64,000 bases of DNA from contig JALHPO010000009.1 in the NCBI GenBank assembly GCA_022842445.1, positions 38,608 through 102,607 on the forward strand, written 5' to 3'. The stretch is from Nitrospira sp. Lineage in GTDB: Bacteria; Nitrospirota; Nitrospiria; Nitrospirales; Nitrospiraceae. The notes under the pieces were generated by a model that was not told the origin of the DNA, searched no databases, and saw only the letters and a program-made list of their open reading frames with translations. This document shows positions 39,410-48,349 of this stretch, one piece after another (within the stretch, counting starts at the first letter, position 1; each line of letters starts with the position of its first letter). The position numbers and the translations under genes are program-made.

Positions 39410-39490
39410 AAGAAAGAAGATCTCCGTTGCCGGGCGGTCCAATCGGTCGATTTTCCTATCGGAACGGACCCCGTAACGCGCGGTTCGATG

Positions 39491-39506
39491 CGGCTCCCTC
39501 CTTGCA
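39491..39506 (+). promoter_or_regulatory. Candidate sigma-54 promoter of the TolC/ABC operon
   Basis: CGGCTC-CCTCC-TTGCA with exact 12-base GG-to-GC spacing, 34 bases before the ATG at 39540. Transcription would begin about 20 bases before the start codon, just ahead of GGAGGGGG. Confidence 0.7.
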
Positions 39507-39539
39507 TTTTGCACGATATGCCAAACGTGGAGGGGGTCG

Positions 39540-40928
39540 ATGGTGCTTCTCCGAGAGATAAGGGTGTGCCCTGTCATGATCCGATGGCTTGCCGCTACGT
39601 TCCTACTCATCTTTCCTCTTTGGCACGCCGGAGGTGGAATCGCCGATGCGGAGGAGCCTGAGGCAATAGTCCCGGAGCTCAGGCTGAGCCTTCGCGATGC
39701 CATCCAAGCTGCGATCGACAACAACGTCAACGTCCGGCTGCTGAAGGAACGCATCGCTGCGGCGCAGGCACAGGCTGACACGAGTCTTGGAGCCTTGCTG
39801 CCGAATGTATCGGGTTTCGTGAACGGACGGAATCAAACGGTCAATCTCGCTGCGTTCGGTCTCCCGGCTGACCGGCTGGCCGGTCTCGGTCTGACCCGTA
39901 GCGTGACGGAACCGTTCGAGGTCTACGATGCGCGTGCGACGTTCGTACAAAACATTTTCAGCCTCAGCCTTATACAACGGTGGAGGTCGGCGAAAACCGG
40001 AGTTGATGTTGCGGGTCTGGAGGCGGAGGTGACGAAACGCGATGTGATGGCAACGGTGGGGCTCCTCTACATTGAGGCGTTGCGAGCCGATGAAGCCGTG
40101 AAAGCCAGACAGGCCGACATCGAACTCAGCCAGCAATTGCTGAAGTTGGCAAGAGATCGTCGGGCGGCCGGCATTGCCACAGGGTTGGATGTGACCAGGG
40201 AAGAAGTTCAACTGGAGAACAACAAACAACGGTTGTTGGTCTCTCAGAATGAGCAGGAGAGTGCGCGTCTCAACCTGATTCGTGCTCTGGGAATCGCCTT
40301 CGAGGTGCGGTTGACGCTGACCGATGAGTTGAAGTTCACGCCGGTGGAGCCTCAGCGCGCGGCAGACGCGCTTGCGGCTGCGAGGGAACAGCGACTGGAG
40401 TTGAGGGCGCAAGAGAATCGGCAGAGGCTGGCGGCGCTCAGCCTCAGTTCTGTAGCCGGAGAGCGGGTTCCCGCCCTCTCATTGAACGGGGATTACGGCT
40501 GGATCGGTGTGAAGCCGGAAGATGCTTTGGCAACCCGCTCGATCGGGTTGCTGTTCTCCGTTCCGATCTTCGACGGCGGCCAGCGGGAAGGGCGTATATC
40601 GGAAACCCGCAGCCGTGTCCGGCAAGAATCCATCCGGATGAAGGACGTGTCGGATCAAGTGACACTGGAAGTCCGGAACGCGCTCCTGACATTGGAATCT
40701 TCCACGCAGCAAGTTGCCGTTTCCGAGAAGGGGATGGAGTTGGCACTCAAGGAATTAACCTTTGCACGCGACCGGTTTGCCGCAGGTCTGACGACCAACA
40801 TCGAAGTGACGAACGCGCAGACCTCCGTGGCGCGGGCTCGCGACAATCAGATTGAGGCGCTGTTTCGCTTCAATGCCTCGCGCATCAATCTGGCTCGGGC
40901 GAAAGGGGAGATCGAGAAGCTGTTCTAA
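39540..40928 (+). CDS. TolC-family outer-membrane efflux protein
   Basis: A 462-residue outer-membrane channel. After the signal sequence (about residues 1-37) it has two OEP repeats of long helices: LSLRDAIQAAIDNNVNVRLL and the second half AREQRLELRAQENRQRLAAL, with strand segments such as VSGFVNGRNQTVN. GGAGGGGG favours ATG 39540 over the internal ATG at 39576, which has no ribosome binding site. It heads the operon with HlyD and the ABC exporter and may also serve the RND pump upstream. Confidence 0.9.
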   Translation: MVLLREIRVCPVMIRWLAATFLLIFPLWHAGGGIADAEEPEAIVPELRLSLRDAIQAAIDNNVNVRLLKERIAAAQAQADTSLGALLPNVSGFVNGRNQTVNLAAFGLPADRLAGLGLTRSVTEPFEVYDARATFVQNIFSLSLIQRWRSAKTGVDVAGLEAEVTKRDVMATVGLLYIEALRADEAVKARQADIELSQQLLKLARDRRAAGIATGLDVTREEVQLENNKQRLLVSQNEQESARLNLIRALGIAFEVRLTLTDELKFTPVEPQRAADALAAAREQRLELRAQENRQRLAALSLSSVAGERVPALSLNGDYGWIGVKPEDALATRSIGLLFSVPIFDGGQREGRISETRSRVRQESIRMKDVSDQVTLEVRNALLTLESSTQQVAVSEKGMELALKELTFARDRFAAGLTTNIEVTNAQTSVARARDNQIEALFRFNASRINLARAKGEIEKLF

Positions 40929-40942
40929 GTGGAGCGTGATAG

Positions 40943-42052
40943 ATGCCGACTCTAGGAAAACCGATTACCCTCACTGTCCTGGCCGTCGTTCTTGCCGGAA
41001 GCGGCTATGTCGCGCTCGACCGATGGATTCTGAACACCGGATTGCCGGACGGCTTGATTCAAGCGAATGGCCGGATCGAGGGCGATCATGTGACGGTTGC
41101 GAGCAAATTCTCAGGACGTATCCAGGAATTGCTCGTCAGGGAAGGAGCGACGGTTACGCAAGACCAGGTGCTTATTCGACTGGATAACAGCCAGACCGCC
41201 GCTCGCGTTCAGCAGGCCAAGCATGCAGCCGAGGCGTTGGAAGCGCAGGTGCAGGCGGCGCACATGACGTTGGCCATCCTCAATCTCGACGTGCCGCTCG
41301 CGATTGAACGAGCCGAGGCACAGGTTGCCAAGGCGAAGGATACAGTGGACAAGGCTCTTTCCGTGGAACGAGAGGCGCGCAGCGACGCCCAACGATTCAA
41401 GGATCTTGCTGCAAAAGACGAGGCGTCTATCCAGCAACGGGATCAGGCCGTGATGCGATGGGAAGTCGCCCAGAAAGACATCGGATCGGCACGGTCCGCG
41501 CTGACCCAAGCGACCAAGGAGCTCGCGCAGGCCGAACTGGGGTGGAAGCGCATTCGCGCGAAGGAATCGGATGTGGTCGCGCTCGAACAGCAGCGAGACC
41601 AAGCCTATGCATTCTTCGATGAAGTCGAAAGCGTCCTAAAAGATTTGACGATCACTGCTCCCACGAGTGGGACGGTCACCACAAGAATGGTCGATGTGGG
41701 CGAAGTGGTTGCAGCAGGGGCGCCGCTGTTGGAGCTGGTCGATCTTGACCGCTTGTACCTCAAGGTCTACGTGCCGGAGGTCCAGATCGGCAAACTACGA
41801 CTCGATCTCCCGGCCCGCATCTATACCGATGCCTTCCCTGATCAGCCGTTCGACGCGACCTTGCGGTACATCGCCTCCAAGGCCGAGTTCACCCCGAAAG
41901 AAGTGCAGACACCGGATGAACGAGTGAAGCTGATCTACGCGGTGAAACTGTATCTGAAAGAGAACCCGGGTCATCGCCTGACGCCGGGATTACCGGCCGA
42001 CGCCATCGTGCGCTGGAAGGAAGATGTGGCCTGGGCGAAACCGCGCTCGTGA
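40943..42052 (+). CDS. HlyD/YbhG-like periplasmic adaptor
   Basis: A 369-residue membrane-fusion protein with one N-terminal membrane segment (residues 8-27). The lipoyl half motifs are GRIQELLVREGATVTQDQVL and ITAPTSGTVTTRMVDVGEVV. Between them a long coiled coil (residues 85-215) ends in EQQRDQAYAFFDEVESVL. GGAG precedes the ATG, 14 bases after the TolC-like stop. It should link the ABC permeases downstream to TolC, like YbhG of E. coli. Confidence 0.9.
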   Translation: MPTLGKPITLTVLAVVLAGSGYVALDRWILNTGLPDGLIQANGRIEGDHVTVASKFSGRIQELLVREGATVTQDQVLIRLDNSQTAARVQQAKHAAEALEAQVQAAHMTLAILNLDVPLAIERAEAQVAKAKDTVDKALSVEREARSDAQRFKDLAAKDEASIQQRDQAVMRWEVAQKDIGSARSALTQATKELAQAELGWKRIRAKESDVVALEQQRDQAYAFFDEVESVLKDLTITAPTSGTVTTRMVDVGEVVAAGAPLLELVDLDRLYLKVYVPEVQIGKLRLDLPARIYTDAFPDQPFDATLRYIASKAEFTPKEVQTPDERVKLIYAVKLYLKENPGHRLTPGLPADAIVRWKEDVAWAKPRS

Positions 42053-42089
42053 AACGTGAGGGGTGAAAGGTAAGGCGTGAGGGGTTAGC
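42051..42089 (+). repeat. GGGGTGA-rich dispersed repeat, copy 4
   Basis: GAAACGTGAGGGGTGAAAGG followed by TAAGGCGTGAGGGGTTAGC. The adaptor stop codon TGA at 42050-42052 is at its left edge. Confidence 0.6.
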
Positions 42090-42104
42090 GCAAAACAGAA
42101 GAGC

Positions 42105-44105
42105 ATGAACACGTCTCCAACTCAGCACTCAGCACTCAGTCCTCAGCACTTTGACTGTGTTGTCAAGGTGTCTGGCTTCGTGAAGCGCTACAAGAAGCAG
42201 GTGGCGGTCGATGGAGTCGATCTTGAAGTCAGGAGAGGGGAGATCTATGGCCTGATCGGTCCGGATGGTTCCGGTAAAAGCAGCCTCATGAAAGCCATGG
42301 CCGGTGTGCTGACCTATGACGAGGGAACGGTTGAAGTCTTCGGAACGCTGGTTGATTCGGAAAGGGCGGCGGAGCGAGTGAAGCAACGAATCGGCTTTCT
42401 GCCGCAAGGGTTGGGGCTGAATTTATACCCTGACCTCTCGGTTGAGGAGAATATCGACTTCTTTGCACGGCTCCGACTGGTTCCCGAGCAAGAGTTAGCT
42501 CAGCGCAAGGCCCGTCTGCTCGCGATGACCCGCCTCGACAAGTTCCGCGATCGAGCCATGAAGAATTTGTCCGGAGGCATGAAGCAGAAGCTGGGATTAA
42601 TCTGCACGCTGATTCATGAACCGGAGCTGGCAATTCTCGATGAACCGACGACCGGTGTCGATCCTGTGTCACGCCGTGAGTTTTGGGCCATTCTCGCCGA
42701 GTTACTGCAGGAAAAAGGAATGACCGCGTTGGTCTCCACGGCCTACATGGACGAGGCGGAACGGTTTCATCGTCTGGCTTTCCTCTCAGGCGGTAAAGTG
42801 CTGGCCTCCGGCATGCCGACAGAGGTGCGGTCGCTGGTTCCCGGTTCGATCGTGATATTCGAAGTGAATCCTCAGTTGGAAGCGATTGCCCTCTTGAATA
42901 AGTCGTTCAGGCAGGTCGAATCGTTAGGTCCACTGTTGCATGTCTTCACTGGCACCGCCGATCAGTCTGAGGCGAGAGTGCAAATCGAAGCCGCCCTGGG
43001 CGATCTGGTTCCCTCAGGGATCAGGGTGGATCAGCCGGAGTTGGAAGATGTGTTCGTGGCGCTGCTGCTTCGAAACACCGAGCACAAAGAGACGCCCGGT
43101 GGGCTGCCGACCTCGGCAGGGGTGACTAACCATGATGGCTCCGCGATCGAAGCGGAAGGGCTCATTCGGGATTTCGGGTCCTTCCGCGCGGTAGACCGGG
43201 TGAGTTTCCGGGTCAAGCAAGGGGAGATCTTCGGCCTGTTGGGCGCCAATGGAGCGGGCAAGACGACGGTCATCAAAATGCTGAACGGGATTCTTTCGCC
43301 GACCGAAGGCGCCGGCCTGGTGGCGGGGGCGGATATGAAGACGGCGAGCGGCACGATCAAACAACGGATTGGCTACATGTCACAGGCCTTTTCACTGTAC
43401 ATGGATCTGACCGTGGAAGAAAACATCCGGCTCTTTGCCGGTATTTATGGACTCGACAATAGCGCAATGAACAAGCGGTTTCAATGGATCGTCGGCATGG
43501 CGGGCTTGTCGGGATACCAATCGAGCTTGACCAGCCGCTTGCCGATGGGAGTTCGTCAGCGATTGGCGCTTGGTTGCGCGTTGGTCCACAGCCCCCGTGT
43601 ATTGTTCCTGGATGAACCGACCTCCGGTGTCGATCCGCTCGGCCGCCGCCGCTTCTGGGAGATCTTGTCCAGACTCGCCAGGGAGGAAGGCGTCGCAATT
43701 CTGATCACGACCCATTATATGAGCGAAGCCGAACATTGCGACAATCTCGCGCTCATGTATGCGGGCCGGATCGTGGCGGAAGGGGCTCCGGCAGACATGA
43801 AGCATCACGTGGAGCAGGAGGCTGGCCGGCTGTTTGAAGTCGTTGTCGATCAGCCGGGGCTGGCGTTGGCACATGTGCGGCAGGCGGGGCTTCGCGGGGC
43901 GGCGCTCTTTGGATCCAAACTTCATGTCTATTGTCGGGATCCTGTGCGAGACAAAGCCTGTGCATGCCGCGCGCTCGAAGAGAGCGGAGTGCGTGTGATG
44001 TCGGTGAGCGAACGACCACTGAGTCTGGAAGATGTATTTGTCTACCATGTCATGAAACTGGAGCAGGCAGAACAGCCCGCCGGCCGGCACGTGGTGGCCG
44101 CATGA
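42105..44105 (+). CDS. Double ABC ATPase of a YbhF-like exporter
   Basis: A 666-residue protein with two fused nucleotide-binding domains. The first has Walker A GPDGSGKS at 52-59, signature LSGGMKQKL and DEPTTGVDP. The second has GANGAGKTT, a signature reading LPMGVRQR in place of LSGGQ, and DEPTSGVDP. A degenerate second signature is also seen in YbhF relatives as I recall them. The first 15 codons lie in a CAGCACTCA repeat, so the true start may be further in. Its stop overlaps the first permease start as ATGA. Confidence 0.92.
   Translation: MNTSPTQHSALSPQHFDCVVKVSGFVKRYKKQVAVDGVDLEVRRGEIYGLIGPDGSGKSSLMKAMAGVLTYDEGTVEVFGTLVDSERAAERVKQRIGFLPQGLGLNLYPDLSVEENIDFFARLRLVPEQELAQRKARLLAMTRLDKFRDRAMKNLSGGMKQKLGLICTLIHEPELAILDEPTTGVDPVSRREFWAILAELLQEKGMTALVSTAYMDEAERFHRLAFLSGGKVLASGMPTEVRSLVPGSIVIFEVNPQLEAIALLNKSFRQVESLGPLLHVFTGTADQSEARVQIEAALGDLVPSGIRVDQPELEDVFVALLLRNTEHKETPGGLPTSAGVTNHDGSAIEAEGLIRDFGSFRAVDRVSFRVKQGEIFGLLGANGAGKTTVIKMLNGILSPTEGAGLVAGADMKTASGTIKQRIGYMSQAFSLYMDLTVEENIRLFAGIYGLDNSAMNKRFQWIVGMAGLSGYQSSLTSRLPMGVRQRLALGCALVHSPRVLFLDEPTSGVDPLGRRRFWEILSRLAREEGVAILITTHYMSEAEHCDNLALMYAGRIVAEGAPADMKHHVEQEAGRLFEVVVDQPGLALAHVRQAGLRGAALFGSKLHVYCRDPVRDKACACRALEESGVRVMSVSERPLSLEDVFVYHVMKLEQAEQPAGRHVVAA
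42121..42150 (+). repeat. Short tandem CAGCACTCA repeat at the ABC ATPase start
   Basis: CTCAGCACTCAGCACTCAGT followed by CCTCAGCACT: about four imperfect units of CTCAGCA. It encodes Gln-His-Ser-Ala-Leu-Ser-rich residues at the N-terminus that are not part of the ABC fold. Confidence 0.6.
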
Positions 44106-45256
44106 ACATGGCGCGCATGGTCGCAGTGGCTCGGAAGGAATGGAAGGAAACGGTCCGCGACAGACTGTTTCTGCTCATGGCCTTTTTGCTGCCGGGGCTC
44201 TGGATTGTGGTGTTCGGGTATGGGCTGGTGTTAGACGTCGAGCATGTGCCGTTTGCGGTCTTGGATAGGGACCAGTCGTCCTCGAGCCGCGATTATCTCT
44301 ATCGGTTCATCGACTCCCGCTATTTCGACTTTCGAAAATCTGTCTCCGATGAGCGGGAGATCGACCGGTTGTTGGGCGACACGTCCATCCGTATGGCAAT
44401 CATTGTGCCGGAACGGTTCGAAGAGCGGCTCCTGGCGGGAAGGTCTGTGATCGTCCAAACGTTGCTGGATGGAACGTTTCCTCTCCACGCGGATACCACA
44501 AAGGGCTATGTGATCGCCGTCAACAATTCCGTTACACAAGAACTGATTACCGACTTTCTGACCCGCACCAGAGGACTCGTGCCGGCAGAAGCGCGTCGGC
44601 TCACAGAACCTGTTTCACTGGAAACCCGGTATCTCTACAACGAGGAAGTCCGCAGTACCTGGTCGATAGTGCCGGCCCTGATCATGTTCGCGCTGATGGT
44701 GGCGTCGCCCCTCTTGACCGCATTGGGTGTGGTTCGGGAGAAGGAAACCGGTTCGATCTACAACATCTATAGTTCCACGGCCAGCAAGGCCGAATTTCTG
44801 GTCGGCAAGCTCGCTCCCTATTTCGCCATCTCGACGATCAATGTCGGCGTGCTCTGGATGATCGCCGTCTGGCTCTTTCGAGTGCCGTTTAAGGGCAACA
44901 TCGCAGTCTTCTTCACGGCGTCGATGCTCTTTGTGCTGTGCAGTGTCGGCATCGGGCTCGTGGTTTCGCTGTTGGTGCGGACGCAAATGGCCGCGCTGCT
45001 CATCACGATTGTCATTGCGATGGTTCCGACCCTCTTGTTCTCAGGCCTGCTGGTTCCGGTATCGTCGTTGAGCCCCGGTGCTCAGGTCCAGGCCCATTTG
45101 TTTCCCATGATGTACTACACAGATGTGGTGCGAGGAAGCTTTCTCAAGGGATTGGGTTGGAAGTCCATGTGGATGGATTTGTTTGCGCTCGCCGGCTTCG
45201 CGGTGGTGTTGCAACTGGTCGCCTACGGCCTTTTCACCAAACGCCCGAAGACGTAA
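44102..45256 (+). CDS. ABC-2 permease, YbhS-like
   Basis: A 384-residue inner-membrane protein. One membrane helix at residues 20-40 is followed by a large periplasmic domain (40-170: VEHVPFAVLDRDQSSSSRDY) and five C-terminal helices (about 175-380) typical of ABC-2 permeases. The start ATG at 44102 overlaps the ATPase stop. The longer frame to the left is a shadow of the ATPase gene. It should pair with the next permease to form the export channel. Confidence 0.9.
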   Translation: MNMARMVAVARKEWKETVRDRLFLLMAFLLPGLWIVVFGYGLVLDVEHVPFAVLDRDQSSSSRDYLYRFIDSRYFDFRKSVSDEREIDRLLGDTSIRMAIIVPERFEERLLAGRSVIVQTLLDGTFPLHADTTKGYVIAVNNSVTQELITDFLTRTRGLVPAEARRLTEPVSLETRYLYNEEVRSTWSIVPALIMFALMVASPLLTALGVVREKETGSIYNIYSSTASKAEFLVGKLAPYFAISTINVGVLWMIAVWLFRVPFKGNIAVFFTASMLFVLCSVGIGLVVSLLVRTQMAALLITIVIAMVPTLLFSGLLVPVSSLSPGAQVQAHLFPMMYYTDVVRGSFLKGLGWKSMWMDLFALAGFAVVLQLVAYGLFTKRPKT

Positions 45257-45285
45257 ACCCGACCGGCAAGGCACAGAGGTAAGGG

Positions 45286-46458
45286 ATGATCGGCAAGGGC
45301 GGCAGAGTTCCTGAGGCGGTGCGGCTCTGGACGCTCCGGCTCTTCGTGCTGACGAGGAAGGAATTGTTGCAGCTTCGGCGGGATGTTCCGTTGCTCCTCT
45401 TCCTGCTCTATTCCTTTTCGCTCTCAATTTACGTCAGCGGCGCGGGGATCTCGATGCAGTTGAACAACGCCAGCCTCCTGGTCCATGACGGCGATCACAG
45501 TGAGTCTTCGCGCGAGCTGATCCATCGATTTCGACAGCCCTATTTTCGCTTCGACGGAGAAGTGCAGGATCAGAAAGTCGGGGTACGGCGACTGGACCAA
45601 GGAACGGCTATGTTGCTCCTGGACATCCCACCGCGGTTTCATGAGTCGATCGTCGGGCGAGAACCGGTCTCGGTCCAGTTGCTGGTCGATACGACCAATG
45701 CGCCCCAAGGACTCTCGGCAGCCGCTTACGCCAGCCGTATCGTCGGGAAATTTTCGTTTGATCTTGTCGCATCCCGACTCGGCGGCGCGTCGGACGGCGG
45801 CGTACAGCTGCCGGCGGTTGAGAGCGCCCATCGGGTCTGGTTCAACCAGGAGCAGAATGAAACATGGTTCCAGTCGATTTCCCATATTCTGCGCATGATT
45901 ACCTTGTTCGCCTTTCTCCTGCCCGCGGCGGCCCTGGTGCGGGAAAAGGAGCATGGCACCGTGGAACAGCTGCTCGTGTCGCCCGTCACACCGCTCCAGA
46001 TCATGCTGTCCAAGGTTCTGGCTATGACATTGGTGATTCAGGCTGCAACGGCGATCGCCATGGCGACCGTACTCAAGCCGGTGTTCGGCGTGCCGGTGAA
46101 AGGCAGCGCGGCGCTCTTCTTCGTGATGACCGCGCTCTACAGTTTTACGACCGCCGGACTCGGCCTGTTCGCCGCCACGATCACCAGGAACCAGGCGCAG
46201 GTTGGGATGGTTTCGCTGCTCGTGATTTCGCCGATGTTGTTGTTGTCGGGCATCACGACGCCGTTTGAAGCGATGCCGCCGTGGGTTCAGACCCTCATGG
46301 CGCTGTCCCCGCTTCGGTACTTCGTCGACGTGACGTATGGGATCTTGCTCAAGGGCGTCGGACTCGAATTGCTGTGGGACTCCGTGCTGGCGATGGTATT
46401 CCTGGGCGGGACGATGTTCGGGCTAGGCATGTGGCGGTTCCGGAGGCAGTTGCAGTGA
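45286..46458 (+). CDS. ABC-2 permease, YbhR-like
   Basis: A 390-residue inner-membrane protein with the same plan as the gene upstream: one N-terminal helix (about 30-50), a periplasmic domain (50-185, with ISMQLNNASLLVHDGDHS), and C-terminal helices including REKEHGTVEQLLVSPVTPLQ, the ABC-2 signature loop. AGGTAAGGG precedes the ATG. It completes a TolC-HlyD-ABC tripartite exporter. The substrate is unknown; YbhFSR in E. coli has been linked to drug or cation export. Confidence 0.9.
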   Translation: MIGKGGRVPEAVRLWTLRLFVLTRKELLQLRRDVPLLLFLLYSFSLSIYVSGAGISMQLNNASLLVHDGDHSESSRELIHRFRQPYFRFDGEVQDQKVGVRRLDQGTAMLLLDIPPRFHESIVGREPVSVQLLVDTTNAPQGLSAAAYASRIVGKFSFDLVASRLGGASDGGVQLPAVESAHRVWFNQEQNETWFQSISHILRMITLFAFLLPAAALVREKEHGTVEQLLVSPVTPLQIMLSKVLAMTLVIQAATAIAMATVLKPVFGVPVKGSAALFFVMTALYSFTTAGLGLFAATITRNQAQVGMVSLLVISPMLLLSGITTPFEAMPPWVQTLMALSPLRYFVDVTYGILLKGVGLELLWDSVLAMVFLGGTMFGLGMWRFRRQLQ

Positions 46459-46591
46459 CGGGTCATGGGGAAGCAATGGGGTCAGCATCCATTGGAGTGC
46501 CGAACCCGTCGAATCGCCACGACAAATGGTTGACGACTTCCTGGCTCGGTCAACCTGCCGGATGAATCATCCAAATTAATGGAGCCTCGCA

Positions 46592-48349
46592 ATGGCTGAG
46601 CAAATGCACCTTTCGAAGAGCGTCGCAGTGGGGCAGCCGTTGGTGGCCTATTTCTCGATGGAAATCGGGCTTGCCCCCGGCATGCCGACGTATGCCGGCG
46701 GTCTTGGTGTGCTGGCGGGCGACACGCTTCGGTCTGCCGCTGATCTGGACATTCCCATGGTGGCGGTGACACTGTTGCACCGGCGCGGCTATTTTCATCA
46801 ACGGCTGGATGAACGGGGTTTGCAGCATGAAGAGCCGGTGGCTTGGCCGATCAATGATTTCTGCGCGCCGGTGGATCAACGTGTCGTTGTCGAAATCGAG
46901 AATCGCACCGTGCAGGTCGGTGCGTGGCAGCTTCGTGTGAAGGGCGAGTCGGGCGGCGAGGTGCCCGTCTACCTGCTCGACACGAATCTTCCCGAGAACC
47001 AGCCCTGGGATCGGACATTGACCGACGTGCTCTACGGCGGTGACGACTACTATCGGCTCTGCCAGGAGGTGGTGCTGGGGTTTGGCGGCTACCGCATGCT
47101 GCGGGCGCTCGGGTACGGGCGCCTTCGCCGCTTCCATATGAATGAAGGACACGCGGCATTGCTGGTGCTTGCTCTGCTGGAAGAAAAGCTGGCTTCGCGC
47201 GTTCCTGAACAAGCGGTTCCAGCCGATCTCATCGATGCCGTCCGGGAACACTGTGTGTTTACGACCCATACGCCGGTGCCGGCGGGCCACGATCAGTATT
47301 CCCCTGAGCTGGCGCATCGCGTGCTCGGTGACCGGCGTTGTGCCTGGCTCAAGGCCTGCGGCCATGACCATCGTTTGAACATGACACAGCTCGCGCTGCG
47401 TGGCTCACGATTCATCAACGGAGTAGCCATGAAACATGGCGAGGTCTCGCACAGCCTCTTCCCCGGCTATCCGATTCACTCGATTACCAACGGCGTCCAC
47501 GCGGTGACCTGGGCCGCTCCCTCGTTTCAGTCGCTCTACGACCGGCATCTTCCGGACTGGCGGCGCGATCAGCTCTCGCTTCGTTACGCGATCAGCATTC
47601 CCGGCGAAGAGATTTGGAACGCCCACCAGGAGGCGAAGCGGGTGTTGGTCGAGCATGTGAATCGAGAGACCAACGCGGGATTCGATCGGGACGTGCTGAC
47701 GCTGGGGTTTGCTAGGCGGGCTGCGGCCTACAAGCGGGGGACCTTGATCTTTCACGACATCGAGCGGTTGGCCAGGATTGCCGAACTCGCCGGGCCTGTG
47801 CAAATCGTCTTCAGCGGCAAGGCCCATCCGCGCGACCAGGATGGGAAGGATATGATTCACAAGGTCCATGAACTCCGTGATATCTTGCGGGGCAGGATTC
47901 CGGTGGCGTATCTGACAAACTACGACATGACACTGGCCAAGCTCGTGTGTGCCGGCGCGGATGTCTGGCTCAATACGCCGCTCCCTCCGATGGAGGCCTC
48001 GGGGACCAGCGGCATGAAGGCGGCGGTCAATGGAGTGCCCAGCCTGAGTGTGCTCGACGGGTGGTGGATCGAAGGACATGTGGAAGACGTGACCGGTTGG
48101 TCCATCGGTGATCGGGTGGAGGCTTGCACGGAGCCGCAAGCGGGCATGGATGCCTGTCATGCGGCGGAGCTCTACCGCAAGCTCGAAGAAAAGATTCTTC
48201 CCTGTTTCTATCGGGACCGGGGGCGGTTTATCGAGATCATGCGCCATGCGATCGCGTTGAACGGCGGTTTCTTCAATACCCAGCGCATGGTAGCGCAATA
48301 CCTTCACAATGCCTATCGACTGGTTGGTGAGTATGCCCGACTCGGGTAA
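46592..48349 (+). CDS. glgP: Alpha-glucan (glycogen) phosphorylase, GT35
   Basis: A 585-residue PLP enzyme releasing glucose 1-phosphate from glycogen or maltodextrin. Visible: AYFSMEIGLAPGMPTYAGGL at the N-terminus, RFHMNEGHAALL, the catalytic-face segment TTHTPVPAGHDQY, and SGTSGMKAAVNGVPSLSVLD, in which Lys near residue 476 binds pyridoxal phosphate. It is shorter than the classical enzyme of about 830 residues; shorter members belong to the alpha-glucan family phosphorylases. TGGAG precedes the ATG. It overlaps acetate kinase by 17 bases, so the energy operon is coupled. Confidence 0.92.
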   Translation: MAEQMHLSKSVAVGQPLVAYFSMEIGLAPGMPTYAGGLGVLAGDTLRSAADLDIPMVAVTLLHRRGYFHQRLDERGLQHEEPVAWPINDFCAPVDQRVVVEIENRTVQVGAWQLRVKGESGGEVPVYLLDTNLPENQPWDRTLTDVLYGGDDYYRLCQEVVLGFGGYRMLRALGYGRLRRFHMNEGHAALLVLALLEEKLASRVPEQAVPADLIDAVREHCVFTTHTPVPAGHDQYSPELAHRVLGDRRCAWLKACGHDHRLNMTQLALRGSRFINGVAMKHGEVSHSLFPGYPIHSITNGVHAVTWAAPSFQSLYDRHLPDWRRDQLSLRYAISIPGEEIWNAHQEAKRVLVEHVNRETNAGFDRDVLTLGFARRAAAYKRGTLIFHDIERLARIAELAGPVQIVFSGKAHPRDQDGKDMIHKVHELRDILRGRIPVAYLTNYDMTLAKLVCAGADVWLNTPLPPMEASGTSGMKAAVNGVPSLSVLDGWWIEGHVEDVTGWSIGDRVEACTEPQAGMDACHAAELYRKLEEKILPCFYRDRGRFIEIMRHAIALNGGFFNTQRMVAQYLHNAYRLVGEYARLG

